From: CAUZIZ01 sp965218775
GTDB lineage: Bacteria; Acidobacteriota; UBA6911; RPQK01; JAJDTT01
Assembly: GCA_965218775.1 (NCBI GenBank)
Contig: CBDCLS010000003.1
Location: forward strand, 1,054,001 to 1,118,000
Length of the DNA stretch: 64,000 nt
Direction: 5' to 3'
Shown here: positions 33,945-43,051 of the stretch, piece after piece
Numbering within the stretch: position 1 is the first letter of the stretch
Layout: the number at the start of each line of letters is the position of its first letter
Translations under genes and position numbers: made by a program
Notes under the pieces: model-generated
Database searches by the model: none
Told to the model about the DNA's origin: nothing
What the model saw: the letters and a program-made list of their open reading frames with translations, nothing else

Positions 33945-35299
33945 AGGAGAAGCCAGTTCTCCGTCAGAGCTCCGTTTGGCGCCCAGAGGCCATCGAGGAT
34001 ATTCAGGCAAAGGCCGAGCTGGGTCGCTATCGAATCCGGGGTTTCAGTGCCCTGCGGAGCCGTCCCCTTCCCTGCTTCGATGACCTTGTCTTTATCCCCT
34101 GTACTCTCACCCGCATTCCGTTGGAAGGATACCGGGAGAAGTGCACTACCGCGACCGTCCTGGGTACACGATTCGCCAAGAAGCCGATCGAGCTGTCCAT
34201 GCCCATCATGGTGACGGGCATGAGTTACGGTGCGCTCTCCTATAACGCCAAGGTGGCGCTGGCGCAGGGAGCCACCCGAGCGGGGACTTCGACCACCACC
34301 GGCGACGGAGGAATGCTCATGGCCGAGCGTGAGCACTCCAAGACTCTGATCTACGAGGTCCTCCCCAGTCGCTATGGAATCAACATCCAGCATATGAAGA
34401 TGGTCGATGCCATTGAGCTCACCATCGGGCAGGGTGCCAAGCCGGGAACCGGAGGCCTCCTGCTGGGCTCGAAAGTCTCGGAAGAGATTGGCGGCTCCAG
34501 GGATCTTCCCGCAGGAGTCGACCAACGAAGCCCCTGTCGCCATCCGGATTTTCTGGGTCCCGATGACATGATCATCAAGATCGAGGAGCTCAGGGAAGCG
34601 ACGGATTGGCAAGTGCCCATCTTCGTCAAAATGGGAGCCACCCGAGTCTACGACGACGTCAAGCTGGCCGCCAAGGCGGGAGCCGATGTGGTAGTAGTCG
34701 ACGGGATGGAAGGTGGAACCGGCGCCTCGCCTGACATCCTGCTCGACCACACCGGGATTCCCACCCTGGCAGCGGTCGGCGAGGCGCGTGCCGCCCTCGA
34801 GGATGTAGGGCTCTTCGGTGAAGTCCAGTTGATCATGGCCGGTGGCATTCGAAGTGGAACCGATGCCGCCAAGGCTATCGCTCTGGGCGCCGATGCCGTC
34901 TATCTGGGAACTGCTGCCCTGATCGCCCTCAACTGCAACAAGCCGATCTACGTCGAGGACTACCACAAGCTGGGGACCGAGCCTTACTCTTGTCACCACT
35001 GCCACACTGGACAGTGCCCTGTCGGAATTACCACCCAGGATCCTGAGTTGATGGCTCGACTTCCGATCGAAGAAGCCGCAGACCGAGTCAATAATTTTTT
35101 TCATGCCATGACGTCTGAGATACAGATGCTGGCTCGCTCCTGCGGCAAGTCAGATGTGCACGACCTAGAACCGGAAGACCTTCGGGCCCTGACGCTTGAG
35201 TCCTCAATGATCGCAGGGATTCCGCTGGTCGGCACCCGGCATGTCTTCGGCGGAGGTCCGGGCTGGAAGGAATCTCATGCGAGCCCACCCGAGGACTAG
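33926..35299 (+). CDS. mgsC: N-methylglutamate synthase subunit C (FMN glutamate synthase domain)
   Basis: 457 residues. It is the glutamate-synthase central/FMN barrel: MPIMVTGMSYGALSYNAKVALAQGA, TSTTTGDGGMLMAERE, VDGMEGGTGASPDILLDHTG, IMAGGIRSGTDAAKAIALGAD. A cysteine cluster CHHCHTGQC (C356, C359, C364) followed by PVGITTQDPEL binds the [3Fe-4S] centre. It reductively adds methylamine to 2-oxoglutarate to give N-methylglutamate. The start overlaps mgsB; a GGAG site lies inside the mgsB end. Confidence 0.88.
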   Translation: MEGSVVKEKPVLRQSSVWRPEAIEDIQAKAELGRYRIRGFSALRSRPLPCFDDLVFIPCTLTRIPLEGYREKCTTATVLGTRFAKKPIELSMPIMVTGMSYGALSYNAKVALAQGATRAGTSTTTGDGGMLMAEREHSKTLIYEVLPSRYGINIQHMKMVDAIELTIGQGAKPGTGGLLLGSKVSEEIGGSRDLPAGVDQRSPCRHPDFLGPDDMIIKIEELREATDWQVPIFVKMGATRVYDDVKLAAKAGADVVVVDGMEGGTGASPDILLDHTGIPTLAAVGEARAALEDVGLFGEVQLIMAGGIRSGTDAAKAIALGADAVYLGTAALIALNCNKPIYVEDYHKLGTEPYSCHHCHTGQCPVGITTQDPELMARLPIEEAADRVNNFFHAMTSEIQMLARSCGKSDVHDLEPEDLRALTLESSMIAGIPLVGTRHVFGGGPGWKESHASPPED

Positions 35300-35302
35300 T
35301 TT

Positions 35303-35599
35303 TTGTCGTTCCTGATCTCCTGCCCCAACTGCGGCCCCAGATCGGTCTACGAATTTCAGTTCGGTGGTGAGTACCAGAGACGTCCCAGCGGGGATGCCCC
35401 GGACCGGGAATGGGCCGGCTACTTGTATTTCCGGAAGAACTCGTCAGGGGAGCAGGTCGAGTGGTGGTACCACTCCTCGGGATGCCGACTCTGGTTTCTG
35501 GCTTCTCGCGAGACTACCACCAACCAGGTGACCGCGACCTTCTGGCCAGAGGAACTGAAACAAGGGCCCGCTGCCGGAGAAGCCGAACCTCCAGACTAA
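35303..35599 (+). CDS. mgdB: N-methylglutamate dehydrogenase, SoxD-like (delta) subunit
   Basis: 98 residues. FLISCPNCGPRSVYEFQFGGE and WWYHSSGCRLWFLASRETTT are typical of sarcosine oxidase delta subunits; the two N-terminal cysteines plus the later Cys/His bind zinc. The start is TTG at 35303, just after the mgsC stop, with GAGG upstream. It precedes the SoxA-like gene by ten bases. I follow the naming in which mgdB is the SoxD homolog. Confidence 0.85.
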   Translation: MSFLISCPNCGPRSVYEFQFGGEYQRRPSGDAPDREWAGYLYFRKNSSGEQVEWWYHSSGCRLWFLASRETTTNQVTATFWPEELKQGPAAGEAEPPD

Positions 35600-35609
35600 C
35601 GAAAAACCC

Positions 35610-38519
35610 ATGGACAGGCTGGACTCTCACCCAGTTGAGGCCATCGATCGCGGCGGAAGCCTCTCCTTCCAGTTCGACGGCAAAACCATTCAGGCCCACC
35701 CCGGGGACACCATTGGCTCCGCCCTTTTCGCCACCGGTGTGCGTATCTTCTCGCGCAGCTTCAAGTACCACCGGCCTAGAGGCCTGCTCTGCGTCTCGGG
35801 GAACTGTCCCAACTGCCTGATGAACGTCAACGGGGTGCCCAACGTACGCATTTGCACCAGGCCGGTCCAGGAAGCGGATCAGGTGACGCCGCAGCACTGT
35901 TGGCCCTCGCTACGCTGGGATGCCATGTCCCTGATCGAGAAGATGGATTTCCTGCTCCCCGTGGGTTTCTACTACAAGACGCTCTACCGGGCACGGTGGC
36001 TTTGGAAGCTGGCCGATCCCGTCATCCGCCGCTTCGCCGGGCTGGGTAGGGTGGATCCGTCACAATCCGAAGCCGGCTACTACCATCGTGACCATCTGTT
36101 TACCGAAGTGGGCGTCATCGGAGGTGGCCCGGCCGGACTGGCTGCAGCACAGGCCGCCGCCGAGGCTGGCGCCGAAGTGGTGCTGGTTGACGATCAGACG
36201 GAACTCGGTGGCCATCTGCGATTCCAAAGGGCCAACGTCGAAGATCCCATTCGTGGTAAGACCTGCGCGGGCTTTGAGATCGCCCGCTCGCTGGCCGAGC
36301 AGGTAAAGGCCAACAACCGCATTCGGGTGCTGACTAGCGCCCGGGCTTTCGGTGGCTATGAGGGAAATCTCATCGGAGTAGCCCTCGCCGACCGATCGAT
36401 TCATCTTCGTGTGGATCGACTGATCGTCGCGACCGGAAGTTTCGAATTTCCCTCGCTCTTCAAGAATAATGACCTCCCCGGCATCATGCTGGCCAGCGGT
36501 GTCCGCAAATTGGTCAATCTCTACGGGCTCAAACCGGGAAAGCGTGCCGCAGTAGTCACCTCCACTGACGAAGGGCTGGCGCTGGCGGTCGAACTTCAGC
36601 AGATCGGAGTTTCGGTGGCGGCCGTCGTCGACCAGCGACTCCAGGCAACAGACTCCACTGTCGTGCAGGAACTGAAGCGACTCCAGATTCCTCATCTACC
36701 TTCCTCTGCTCCGGTGGCGGCGAAAGGTCGCTCCAGCGTACGAGCACTGGAGGTCGCTCCGGTAGATGCCAACGGCAAGCTGGACCAGACCCGGTCGAAG
36801 AGGTACTCGTGTGATCTGGTCTGCCTCTGTATTGGCCGATCTCCTTCCACGGCACTCCTGCGGCAACAAGGAAGGGCTGTGCTGGATTCCGACTGGAATG
36901 AGAACGTCGCTGCCAATGTGCCCCCGGGTTTCGGTGTGGCCGGTCACATCGGCGGCCTCCTCGATCCGGCCCTCATCATCCAGGAGGGACGAATGGCCGG
37001 CCTCCAAGCAGGGGGGGCGATTCGCCCGCTTGCGGACGACCTGGAGGGACAGCTCGAAAAACTGAAGGAAGGCCTGAACCAAGCAAGGGCCCGACACAGG
37101 AAAGAGGCTGTGCCCTCCGTCTTGTTCACGAGTTCAAGAGAAGAAAAACAGTTGGTTTGCTTGTGTGAAGACGTCACTCGGAAGGACATCGACAACGCCG
37201 TTGCCGAAGGCTTCGACGAGATGGAGCTGCTGAAGCGGTACACCACCTCCTTCATGGGTCCCTGCCAGGGGCGAATGTGCTCGATGCCGGTGGCTGCAAG
37301 CTGCGCCCAGGCAAATAACCGGGACCTGACTACCACACGGGCCACCACCTCCCGTCCTCCGGAACACCCCATTCCCCTGGGGGTGCTGGCGGGGCCCCAT
37401 CATCATCCGGTCAAGCTGACCCCGATGCACTACAAGCATCTGGAGACCGGAGCCAGCCAGATGGATCTGGGGGAATGGAAGCGTCCCCACACCTACACCA
37501 GCCCCGAAGCGGAATGGGAGGGAGTCCGCAAGAGAGTGGGAATCATAGACGTCACCACCCTGGGCAAGCTCGAAGTCCAGGGACGAGACGCACCCCAACT
37601 AGTCGATCTGATCTACACCCACATCTTCTCGAGTCTGAAGGTGGGCAGGATTCGCTACGGCGTCATCTGTGGCGAGGATGGAATCATCGTCGACGATGGT
37701 ACCGTGAGCCGGGTCGCCGAGGACCACTATTACATCACTACCACCACCGGCAACATCTCTTTCATCGAAAGCTGGATGGAGTGGTGGGCCGTTGTCTATG
37801 GCTATCGTGCCCATATCACCAACGTGACCGGCGATTTTGCAGCCGTCAATCTGGCCGGACCCAAAGCGCGTGATGTCCTGAGCAAGCTGACCGAGATCGA
37901 CATTTCCTCTGAGGCCTTCAAGTACATGCGCTTCGAGCAGGGTGAGGTGGCCGGCATTCCCTCACGCCTGCTCCGAATTGGCTTCGTGGGTGAGACCGGC
38001 TGGGAGATCCACGTACCTTCCAGTTACGGAGAGTATCTCTGGGACACCTTGATGGAGGCCGGAGAGGAATTCGGAATCCTGCCCTTCGGTGTGGAAACCC
38101 AGAGGATCCTCCGCCTGGAGAAGAAGCACTTGATCGTGGGTCAGGACACCGATGCCCTCAGCAATCCGCTGGAGGCCGACATGCAGTGGGTGGTGAAGTT
38201 CCAGAAGGAAGACTTCATTGGAAGACACTCCTTGAATCTGGTTCAGAACGAGGGTCGCCGGAACCGCCTGGTTGGCTTCGTCACTGACGAGCTGGTGAAA
38301 GAGGGAAGTGCGGTGGTAACAGCCCAGATGCCAGTCGGACGGGTGACCAGCGCCCGGATGAGCCCGACTATGGATCGTTGTGTGGGGATGGCCTGGGTAC
38401 CCGAGGACATGGCCGAGGATGGGAATAGCTTTGCCATTTCCCACAAGGACACCCTGGTTTCTGCCCAGGTTCATGAGGCCCCCTTCTACGATCCATCAGG
38501 AGCCAAGCTCAGAGAATGA
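35610..38519 (+). CDS. mgdC: N-methylglutamate dehydrogenase, SoxA-like (alpha) subunit
   Basis: 969 residues, the usual alpha size. Domains: an N-terminal ferredoxin-like part (about 15-90) with four cysteines C61, C66, C69 and C82, so a [2Fe-2S] cluster is possible; an FAD/NAD(P) oxidoreductase part starting GGGPAGLAAAQAAAEAGAEV (about 170-470); a BFD-like part with VCLCEDVTRKDIDNAV and GPCQGRMC (about 510-560); and a C-terminal GcvT-like aminomethyltransferase fold (about 605-969), which in relatives binds folate and takes the methyl carbon as methylene-THF. It oxidatively demethylates N-methylglutamate with the other Mgd subunits. The stop overlaps mgdD (ATGA). Confidence 0.9.
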   Translation: MDRLDSHPVEAIDRGGSLSFQFDGKTIQAHPGDTIGSALFATGVRIFSRSFKYHRPRGLLCVSGNCPNCLMNVNGVPNVRICTRPVQEADQVTPQHCWPSLRWDAMSLIEKMDFLLPVGFYYKTLYRARWLWKLADPVIRRFAGLGRVDPSQSEAGYYHRDHLFTEVGVIGGGPAGLAAAQAAAEAGAEVVLVDDQTELGGHLRFQRANVEDPIRGKTCAGFEIARSLAEQVKANNRIRVLTSARAFGGYEGNLIGVALADRSIHLRVDRLIVATGSFEFPSLFKNNDLPGIMLASGVRKLVNLYGLKPGKRAAVVTSTDEGLALAVELQQIGVSVAAVVDQRLQATDSTVVQELKRLQIPHLPSSAPVAAKGRSSVRALEVAPVDANGKLDQTRSKRYSCDLVCLCIGRSPSTALLRQQGRAVLDSDWNENVAANVPPGFGVAGHIGGLLDPALIIQEGRMAGLQAGGAIRPLADDLEGQLEKLKEGLNQARARHRKEAVPSVLFTSSREEKQLVCLCEDVTRKDIDNAVAEGFDEMELLKRYTTSFMGPCQGRMCSMPVAASCAQANNRDLTTTRATTSRPPEHPIPLGVLAGPHHHPVKLTPMHYKHLETGASQMDLGEWKRPHTYTSPEAEWEGVRKRVGIIDVTTLGKLEVQGRDAPQLVDLIYTHIFSSLKVGRIRYGVICGEDGIIVDDGTVSRVAEDHYYITTTTGNISFIESWMEWWAVVYGYRAHITNVTGDFAAVNLAGPKARDVLSKLTEIDISSEAFKYMRFEQGEVAGIPSRLLRIGFVGETGWEIHVPSSYGEYLWDTLMEAGEEFGILPFGVETQRILRLEKKHLIVGQDTDALSNPLEADMQWVVKFQKEDFIGRHSLNLVQNEGRRNRLVGFVTDELVKEGSAVVTAQMPVGRVTSARMSPTMDRCVGMAWVPEDMAEDGNSFAISHKDTLVSAQVHEAPFYDPSGAKLRE

Positions 38520-39208
38520 ACACGACGATTGCCTGGACTCCGGTCCGCCGAACATCGGTCCACCATCAGCTGCTCGAGTTGGGTGCCGTGATGGTGGAGT
38601 CACGGGGATGGCGCCACCCGATCCACTTTGGCGATGCCGCCAGGGAAGCGGAAGCCGTTCGGAAGACGGTGGGAGTGACTGACTCCAGTCCCAGCAGAAA
38701 ATGGGAGATCAAGGGGCCTGAAGTGGGCGCGTCTATCGGCTCTTCAGCTGGCGAGGCTCCAGGTCCCGGTGAGGTGATAGCTGGGGATTTTGGTTGGCTG
38801 TGCCGGATCAGCCACAAGCACGCCCTGCTGGTTTCGGAACTGGAGGGTCCGTCCATCCTGTCACAGATCCAGGAACGGTGTGGCGGTGAAAACTGCTCCC
38901 ATCTATTGGATCGCCAGGACGGCCTCACCCACCTGCGATTGAGTGGACCCCGGGCAGCCTCGGTGGTCTCCAAGCTGGGTGCTTTCGACTTGAGAGAGTC
39001 CGTTTTCCCGGATCTTCGGTGCACCTCGGGACCAATGGCCGGTATCCAGACGCTCCTGGTCCGCCTCGATCAATACGGGCTGCCGGGCTACGAGATTCTG
39101 TTCAGCAGCGAATACGGAGCCTACCTTTGGGAAGCGATAATGGAAGCCGGACACGAATTTCTGATGCGGCCCTACGGGCACGACGCCACAAGGCTCCTGG
39201 AGGATTGA
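38516..39208 (+). CDS. mgdD: N-methylglutamate dehydrogenase, SoxG-like (gamma) subunit
   Basis: 230 residues, overlapping mgdC by four bases. Weak but recognisable GcvT-like pattern: KWEIKGPEVGASIGS, LSGPRAASVVSKLGAFDLRESVFPD, and YGLPGYEILFSSEYGAYLWEAIMEAGHEF near the end. Sarcosine oxidase gamma subunits have this fold and are structural. Sequence similarity alone is modest; position between alpha and beta genes is decisive. Confidence 0.8.
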   Translation: MNTTIAWTPVRRTSVHHQLLELGAVMVESRGWRHPIHFGDAAREAEAVRKTVGVTDSSPSRKWEIKGPEVGASIGSSAGEAPGPGEVIAGDFGWLCRISHKHALLVSELEGPSILSQIQERCGGENCSHLLDRQDGLTHLRLSGPRAASVVSKLGAFDLRESVFPDLRCTSGPMAGIQTLLVRLDQYGLPGYEILFSSEYGAYLWEAIMEAGHEFLMRPYGHDATRLLED

Positions 39209-39211
39209 AGC

Positions 39212-40423
39212 GTGCTGCGATTGTTCCGTTTCGACCGCATGTGGAAGCGGGAGTCCCTGAAAGAGGCCTATGACGTCGTCATCGTAGGCGCCGGCATTCA
39301 CGGACTGGCCACCGCCTACTATCTGGCCAAACGTGGGGTCACCAAGGTCGCTGTCCTGGAAAAGGGCTACCTAGGGTCGGGAAACAGCGGCCGCAACACC
39401 GCCATTCTGCGTGCCAATTACCGAACCCCCGAGGCGATACCGTTTTACGCGGAGAGTCTCAAACTCTATGAGGACCTCTCTTCAGCGCTGGAATACAACC
39501 TGCTCTTCTCTCAGCAGGGCCATCTGACACTGGCCCACAACGATTCGGCCGTCAACGGTCTCCAGGTCCGTGCGGAGGCCAACAAGGTGATGGGCGTGGA
39601 CAGTCGCATGATCTCTCCCGAGGAAATCAAGCGGCTGGTTCCCGCCCTCGATATCTCCTCGGCACCCCGCTACCCGATTCAGGCGGCGCTCTATCATCCC
39701 CCTGGCGGAATCATCCGACACGATGCCGTCGTCTGGGGTTACGCCCAGAAGGCGGGCCAGATGGGCGTCGAGGTCCACCCCCACACCGAGGTCGTAGGGA
39801 TTGGGCAGGAGAATGGGCGTATTACGTCTGTTGAAACCAACCGCGGCACCATCAAGACCGAAACCGTGGTCAACGCCACCTCGGGATGGTGTTCGCTGAT
39901 CGCCCGCATGGTCGGACTGGATCTCCCCATCGTCAGCCATCCTCTTCAGGCCTGCGTGACCGAGTCGATGCAGCCACTCCTGGACAAGGTGATCGTATCC
40001 GCCAATCTTCATGTCTACGTCAACCAGACGCCCCGTGGTGAGTTCGTGCTGGGCGCCGAGATCGACCCCTATCCCTCCTACAATCTGCGTTCGACCTTGC
40101 CGACTCTGGAAATGATGGCCTCACACACCTTGGAACTCTTTCCTTGTCTCAGAGAGGTGAGTGTGCTACGTCAATGGGCTGGTATCTGCGACATGACCCC
40201 GGACTACAGTCCCATCATCAGTGAAGTGCCCGATTTGGAAGGATTCTATCTCGATGTCGGTTGGGGCACCTACGGATTCAAGGCCGGACCCGCCGCCGGC
40301 AAGTGTCTTGCCGAACTGATTGCAACCGGGAAACGACCCCAGCTGATCCGGCACTTTACCCTGAGCCGATTCTACGAGAACCAGCTTGTAGGGGAGAAAG
40401 CTTCGGCCGCTGTTTCTCACTAG
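39212..40423 (+). CDS. mgdA: N-methylglutamate dehydrogenase, SoxB-like (beta) subunit
   Basis: 403 residues from the GTG at 39212, eight bases after GGAGG. DAO-fold flavoprotein: DVVIVGAGIHGLATAYYLAKRG binds FAD; SGRNTAILRANYRTPE follows. H170 in GGIIRHDAVVWGYA aligns with the histidine that covalently carries FMN in heterotetrameric sarcosine oxidase beta. The C-terminus has QWAGICDMTPDYSPII and DVGWGTYGFKAGPAAGK. This is the catalytic site for oxidising N-methylglutamate. Confidence 0.9.
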   Translation: MLRLFRFDRMWKRESLKEAYDVVIVGAGIHGLATAYYLAKRGVTKVAVLEKGYLGSGNSGRNTAILRANYRTPEAIPFYAESLKLYEDLSSALEYNLLFSQQGHLTLAHNDSAVNGLQVRAEANKVMGVDSRMISPEEIKRLVPALDISSAPRYPIQAALYHPPGGIIRHDAVVWGYAQKAGQMGVEVHPHTEVVGIGQENGRITSVETNRGTIKTETVVNATSGWCSLIARMVGLDLPIVSHPLQACVTESMQPLLDKVIVSANLHVYVNQTPRGEFVLGAEIDPYPSYNLRSTLPTLEMMASHTLELFPCLREVSVLRQWAGICDMTPDYSPIISEVPDLEGFYLDVGWGTYGFKAGPAAGKCLAELIATGKRPQLIRHFTLSRFYENQLVGEKASAAVSH

Positions 40424-40443
40424 CCTGGCCCAAGGAGTTGAAG

Positions 40444-41781
40444 ATGACTGAAATTGATCAAGTAGCAAAGTTGGTTGAGGACAAGGGTATCGAGTTTTTC
40501 CTCTGCTCATTCGTGGAAATGGGAGGCATGCCCAAGGCCAAGGTGGTCCCTGCCAAGTTCCTGCGTGACATGGCAGAGGGAAGCGCCGGGTTCGCAGGCT
40601 TTGCGGCTGGAAATATGGGACAGGGGCCACACGACACCGACATGCTCGCTATCCCTGACTTCGACAGCTTGACGCCGATCCCCTGGCGCAGGAACGTGGC
40701 CTGGGTTGCCTCCAACATCCAGGTCGAAGAAACCCCCTGGCCCTACTGTCCCAGGACCATCCTCGAGCGCGAACTGGAAAGTGCCCGGCAAAAGGGCTAT
40801 GTCCTCAAGACCGGCGTCGAGCCCGAGTTCTTCCTGCTCAGAAGAGACGAGGCGGGGAGATACCAGCCCTACGATCCTCTCGACACTCTGGGGAAACCTT
40901 GCTACGACCTCAGCGCCCTGAATCGGAGTCTGGACCTGATGACGACCCTGCTCACCTATCTGGACGAGCTAGGCTGGGAACCGTATGCCAACGACCACGA
41001 AGACGCCAACTGCCAGTTCGAGATCAACTGGACCTATTCCACCGCACTTCGCACCGCCGACCGCCACACCTTCTACCGCTGGATGGTCAAGGCTTGCGCC
41101 GAAGAGAGAGGACTGGCAGCCACCTTCATGCCCAAGCCTTTTGCCCACCTGACTGGGAACGGCGCCCACTTCCACACCAGCCTCTGGGACGCCGACTCGG
41201 ATACGAATCTGTTCCTGGATGAGAGTGACGAGAACGGACTCTCGCATCAGGCCTACCACTTCATCGGGGGCTTGAAGCAGCACGCCCGGGCCCTGGCTGC
41301 GGTCACCTCGCCGACGGTCAACTCCTACAAGCGCTTGATCCGAGGCGCCCCTAGATCGGGGGCCACCTGGGCTCCAGTGTTCGTCACCTACGGCGCGAGC
41401 AACCGGACCCAGATGCTCCGCATCCCCGGTCCCGGGAGAGTCGAGGTTCGAACCGTGGACGGAGCCGTCAATCCCTATCTGGCCGCCACCGCCATACTCG
41501 CCGCAGGGCTCGACGGAATCGAGAACGAGCTTCCCTCGGGTGATCGGAACGACCGTAACCTGTACGAGGTCCCGATAGAGGAAATCAAGGCCGACGGAAT
41601 CGACCTGCTTCCGACCAACCTGAGCGAGGCAGTCGACGCCCTGGAACAGGATCAGGTACTGATGGAAGCCCTGGGCTCTCCCTATGGCGAATACTACGTA
41701 CAGGTCAAGCGAGACGAATGGAAGGCCTACCACGACTCGGTCTCCCAATGGGAAGTCGATACGTACCTGGGCCAATATTGA
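40444..41781 (+). CDS. gmaS: gamma-glutamylmethylamide synthetase (GlnA-like)
   Basis: 445 residues. A glutamine synthetase fold of the GlnT/type III-like group: GVEPEFFLLRRDEAG, NDHEDANCQFEINW, PFAHLTGNGAHFHTSLWD, PTVNSYKRLIRGA, RTQMLRIPGPGRVEVRTVDG and NPYLAATAILAAG. GmaS ligates methylamine to glutamate with ATP, the entry step of the pathway. GS-like enzymes with other amines exist, but the immediately preceding mgs and mgd genes make GmaS the best reading. GGAG lies seven bases before the ATG. It is the last gene of the run. Confidence 0.87.
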   Translation: MTEIDQVAKLVEDKGIEFFLCSFVEMGGMPKAKVVPAKFLRDMAEGSAGFAGFAAGNMGQGPHDTDMLAIPDFDSLTPIPWRRNVAWVASNIQVEETPWPYCPRTILERELESARQKGYVLKTGVEPEFFLLRRDEAGRYQPYDPLDTLGKPCYDLSALNRSLDLMTTLLTYLDELGWEPYANDHEDANCQFEINWTYSTALRTADRHTFYRWMVKACAEERGLAATFMPKPFAHLTGNGAHFHTSLWDADSDTNLFLDESDENGLSHQAYHFIGGLKQHARALAAVTSPTVNSYKRLIRGAPRSGATWAPVFVTYGASNRTQMLRIPGPGRVEVRTVDGAVNPYLAATAILAAGLDGIENELPSGDRNDRNLYEVPIEEIKADGIDLLPTNLSEAVDALEQDQVLMEALGSPYGEYYVQVKRDEWKAYHDSVSQWEVDTYLGQY

Positions 41782-41868
41782 CCCTTTGAAGAGTGAGTAG
41801 TAAGCAGTGTCGGAGACGGGCGTTGCTGCGAACGGTCAGCGCGCCAGTATTGCCGAGCCAGGTCCGTT

Positions 41869-41960
41869 AGAGCCGCGAACGACGTGACTCGTCAGCAATA
41901 CGTGCCGAAGTTCCGGCCGCCGAGGACGACGAAGGCGGGAGCGAGCCGGACAACAGCAGG
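41869..41960 (+). repeat. roughly 90-bp dispersed repeat, copy 1
   Basis: Begins AGAGCCGCGAACGACGTGAC and ends GAGCCGGACAACAGCA. It aligns almost end to end with 51112-51201 and partly with 61821-61894. It lies in the 260-bp gap after gmaS. Confidence 0.7.
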
Positions 41961-42042
41961 ATCTCGCAGATCCCCAACCCCTCGCTCGCGCTTCAGGCTC
42001 CCATTGCTCGGGCCCGTGAGGTGACCCTGAGGAGGGTCCTTA

Positions 42043-42333
42043 CTAACAACCTCGTTGATCGTTTCCCGGCGGCGCGTCATCGATAGACCTCCCTCGGTGG
42101 CCGACGCGTACCACCGAGATTAGAAGTCGGGCTCCGTCGAAGGCATAGATAATGCGGTAGACTCCAACACGGAGTCTTCGCACTCCCTTCCATTTGCCGC
42201 TGAGAACTTCGCCCTTCAGCGGACGATCGCGCAATCCTCCGACGGCATCGAAGACTCTTTGCTGCTCCTTCTTATTGAGCTGGCTGAGCTCTTTCAGGGC
42301 GCGCCGTTCCCATCTAATCGAGACCGAGTTCAC
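42043..42333 (-). CDS. RelE/ParE-type toxin
   Basis: 96 residues from the GTG at 42333, preceded by GAGG. IRWERRALKELSQLNKKEQQRVFDAV and LRVGVYRIIYAFDGARLLISVVRVGHRG are the RelE fold, with the Arg/Tyr of the final strands. It would cut mRNA or inhibit gyrase when free. It overlaps the antitoxin gene by 20 bases, the normal arrangement for type II pairs. The 3' end approaches the repeat element. Confidence 0.85.
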   Translation of the reverse strand: MNSVSIRWERRALKELSQLNKKEQQRVFDAVGGLRDRPLKGEVLSGKWKGVRRLRVGVYRIIYAFDGARLLISVVRVGHRGRSIDDAPPGNDQRGC

Positions 42334-42532
42334 GCTTGGCCTCGTCCTGATCGACCCACTCAGCACCTGGATCTCGTAGACGGCTCAGCGCGACTTCCAG
42401 ATCCTCTCGCTCATCCAGAAAGCGCTCTAAAGCCTCGATGATGAAGGAACTTTTCGTTCGGCGAGTAGTCTTGGCGAGATCGGAGAGGCGACTTGCAAGC
42501 TCCTCTGGAATTCTGACCGACTGGGTCACCAT
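42314..42532 (-). CDS. ribbon-helix-helix antitoxin
   Basis: 72 residues. MVTQSVRIPEELASRLSDLA followed by RTKSSFIIEALERFLDE is a CopG/RelB-like ribbon-helix-helix domain; the C-terminal tail (DPGAEWVDQDEAKRELGLD) would wrap the toxin. It represses its own operon with the toxin. It is first in the pair. Confidence 0.85.
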   Translation of the reverse strand: MVTQSVRIPEELASRLSDLAKTTRRTKSSFIIEALERFLDEREDLEVALSRLRDPGAEWVDQDEAKRELGLD

Positions 42533-42551
42533 TTGACACCTCCTGCACCCA

Positions 42552-42959
42552 TTATAACCGGCGTATTACATTAGTGCCCCCATCGGGGACGGCACTCGTG
42601 CACAGCTCCTGCTTGCGATTGGCGTGCCTTGCGTCTTCCATCTGAATCCTGGCAGAATCCGCCAGGATCAGCCTGGTGAGTCCCCCCGTTGCCCGAGTCG
42701 AGTAGACGGGACACTCGCATCCGTCCTTGACGAAGCGAGGAAGATATCCGGTGTGATCCAGATGGGCATGCGTGAGTAGAATGCTTTGAATGCTCTCAGC
42801 AGGGAAGGGAAGATCCGACCAGTTAAGCAGGCGAAGCTTCTTCAGCCCCTGAAACAGCCCGCAGTCGATCAGTATCCGCGAACCGTTGGCCTCGAGCAGG
42901 TATTTGGATCCGGTAACCGTCTGCGCGGCTCCATGGAAGGAAATGCGGCATCTACCCAC
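42552..42959 (-). pseudogene. truncated beta-CASP metallo-beta-lactamase-fold hydrolase
   Basis: 135 codons against roughly 460 for intact relatives. FHGAAQTVTGSKYLLEANG, LIDCGLFQGLK and LLTHAHLDHTGYLPRFVKDG (HxHxDH metal site) are intact, up to about residue 118 (QMEDARHANRK), then the sequence becomes unrelated and stops. The beta-CASP and C-terminal parts are missing. The GTG start has AAGGA upstream. It is probably non-functional. The truncation lies about 20 bases from the antitoxin gene start. Confidence 0.75.
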
Positions 42960-43051
42960 GGCGAGTCCTTTCTTGAGACTCCCGAGTGTAGGAGTCGGGA
43001 TCGAGCACTGTCAATGAATCGAGCGGCGGTACTGGAGCACTCTTCAAGCTG

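Noticed and set aside
32308..41781. Ordinary glutamate synthase plus sarcosine oxidase genes
   Set aside because: The split three-gene glutamate synthase, SoxBDAG-like genes and a GlnT-like synthetase together in one run are diagnostic of the N-methylglutamate pathway rather than two unrelated systems.
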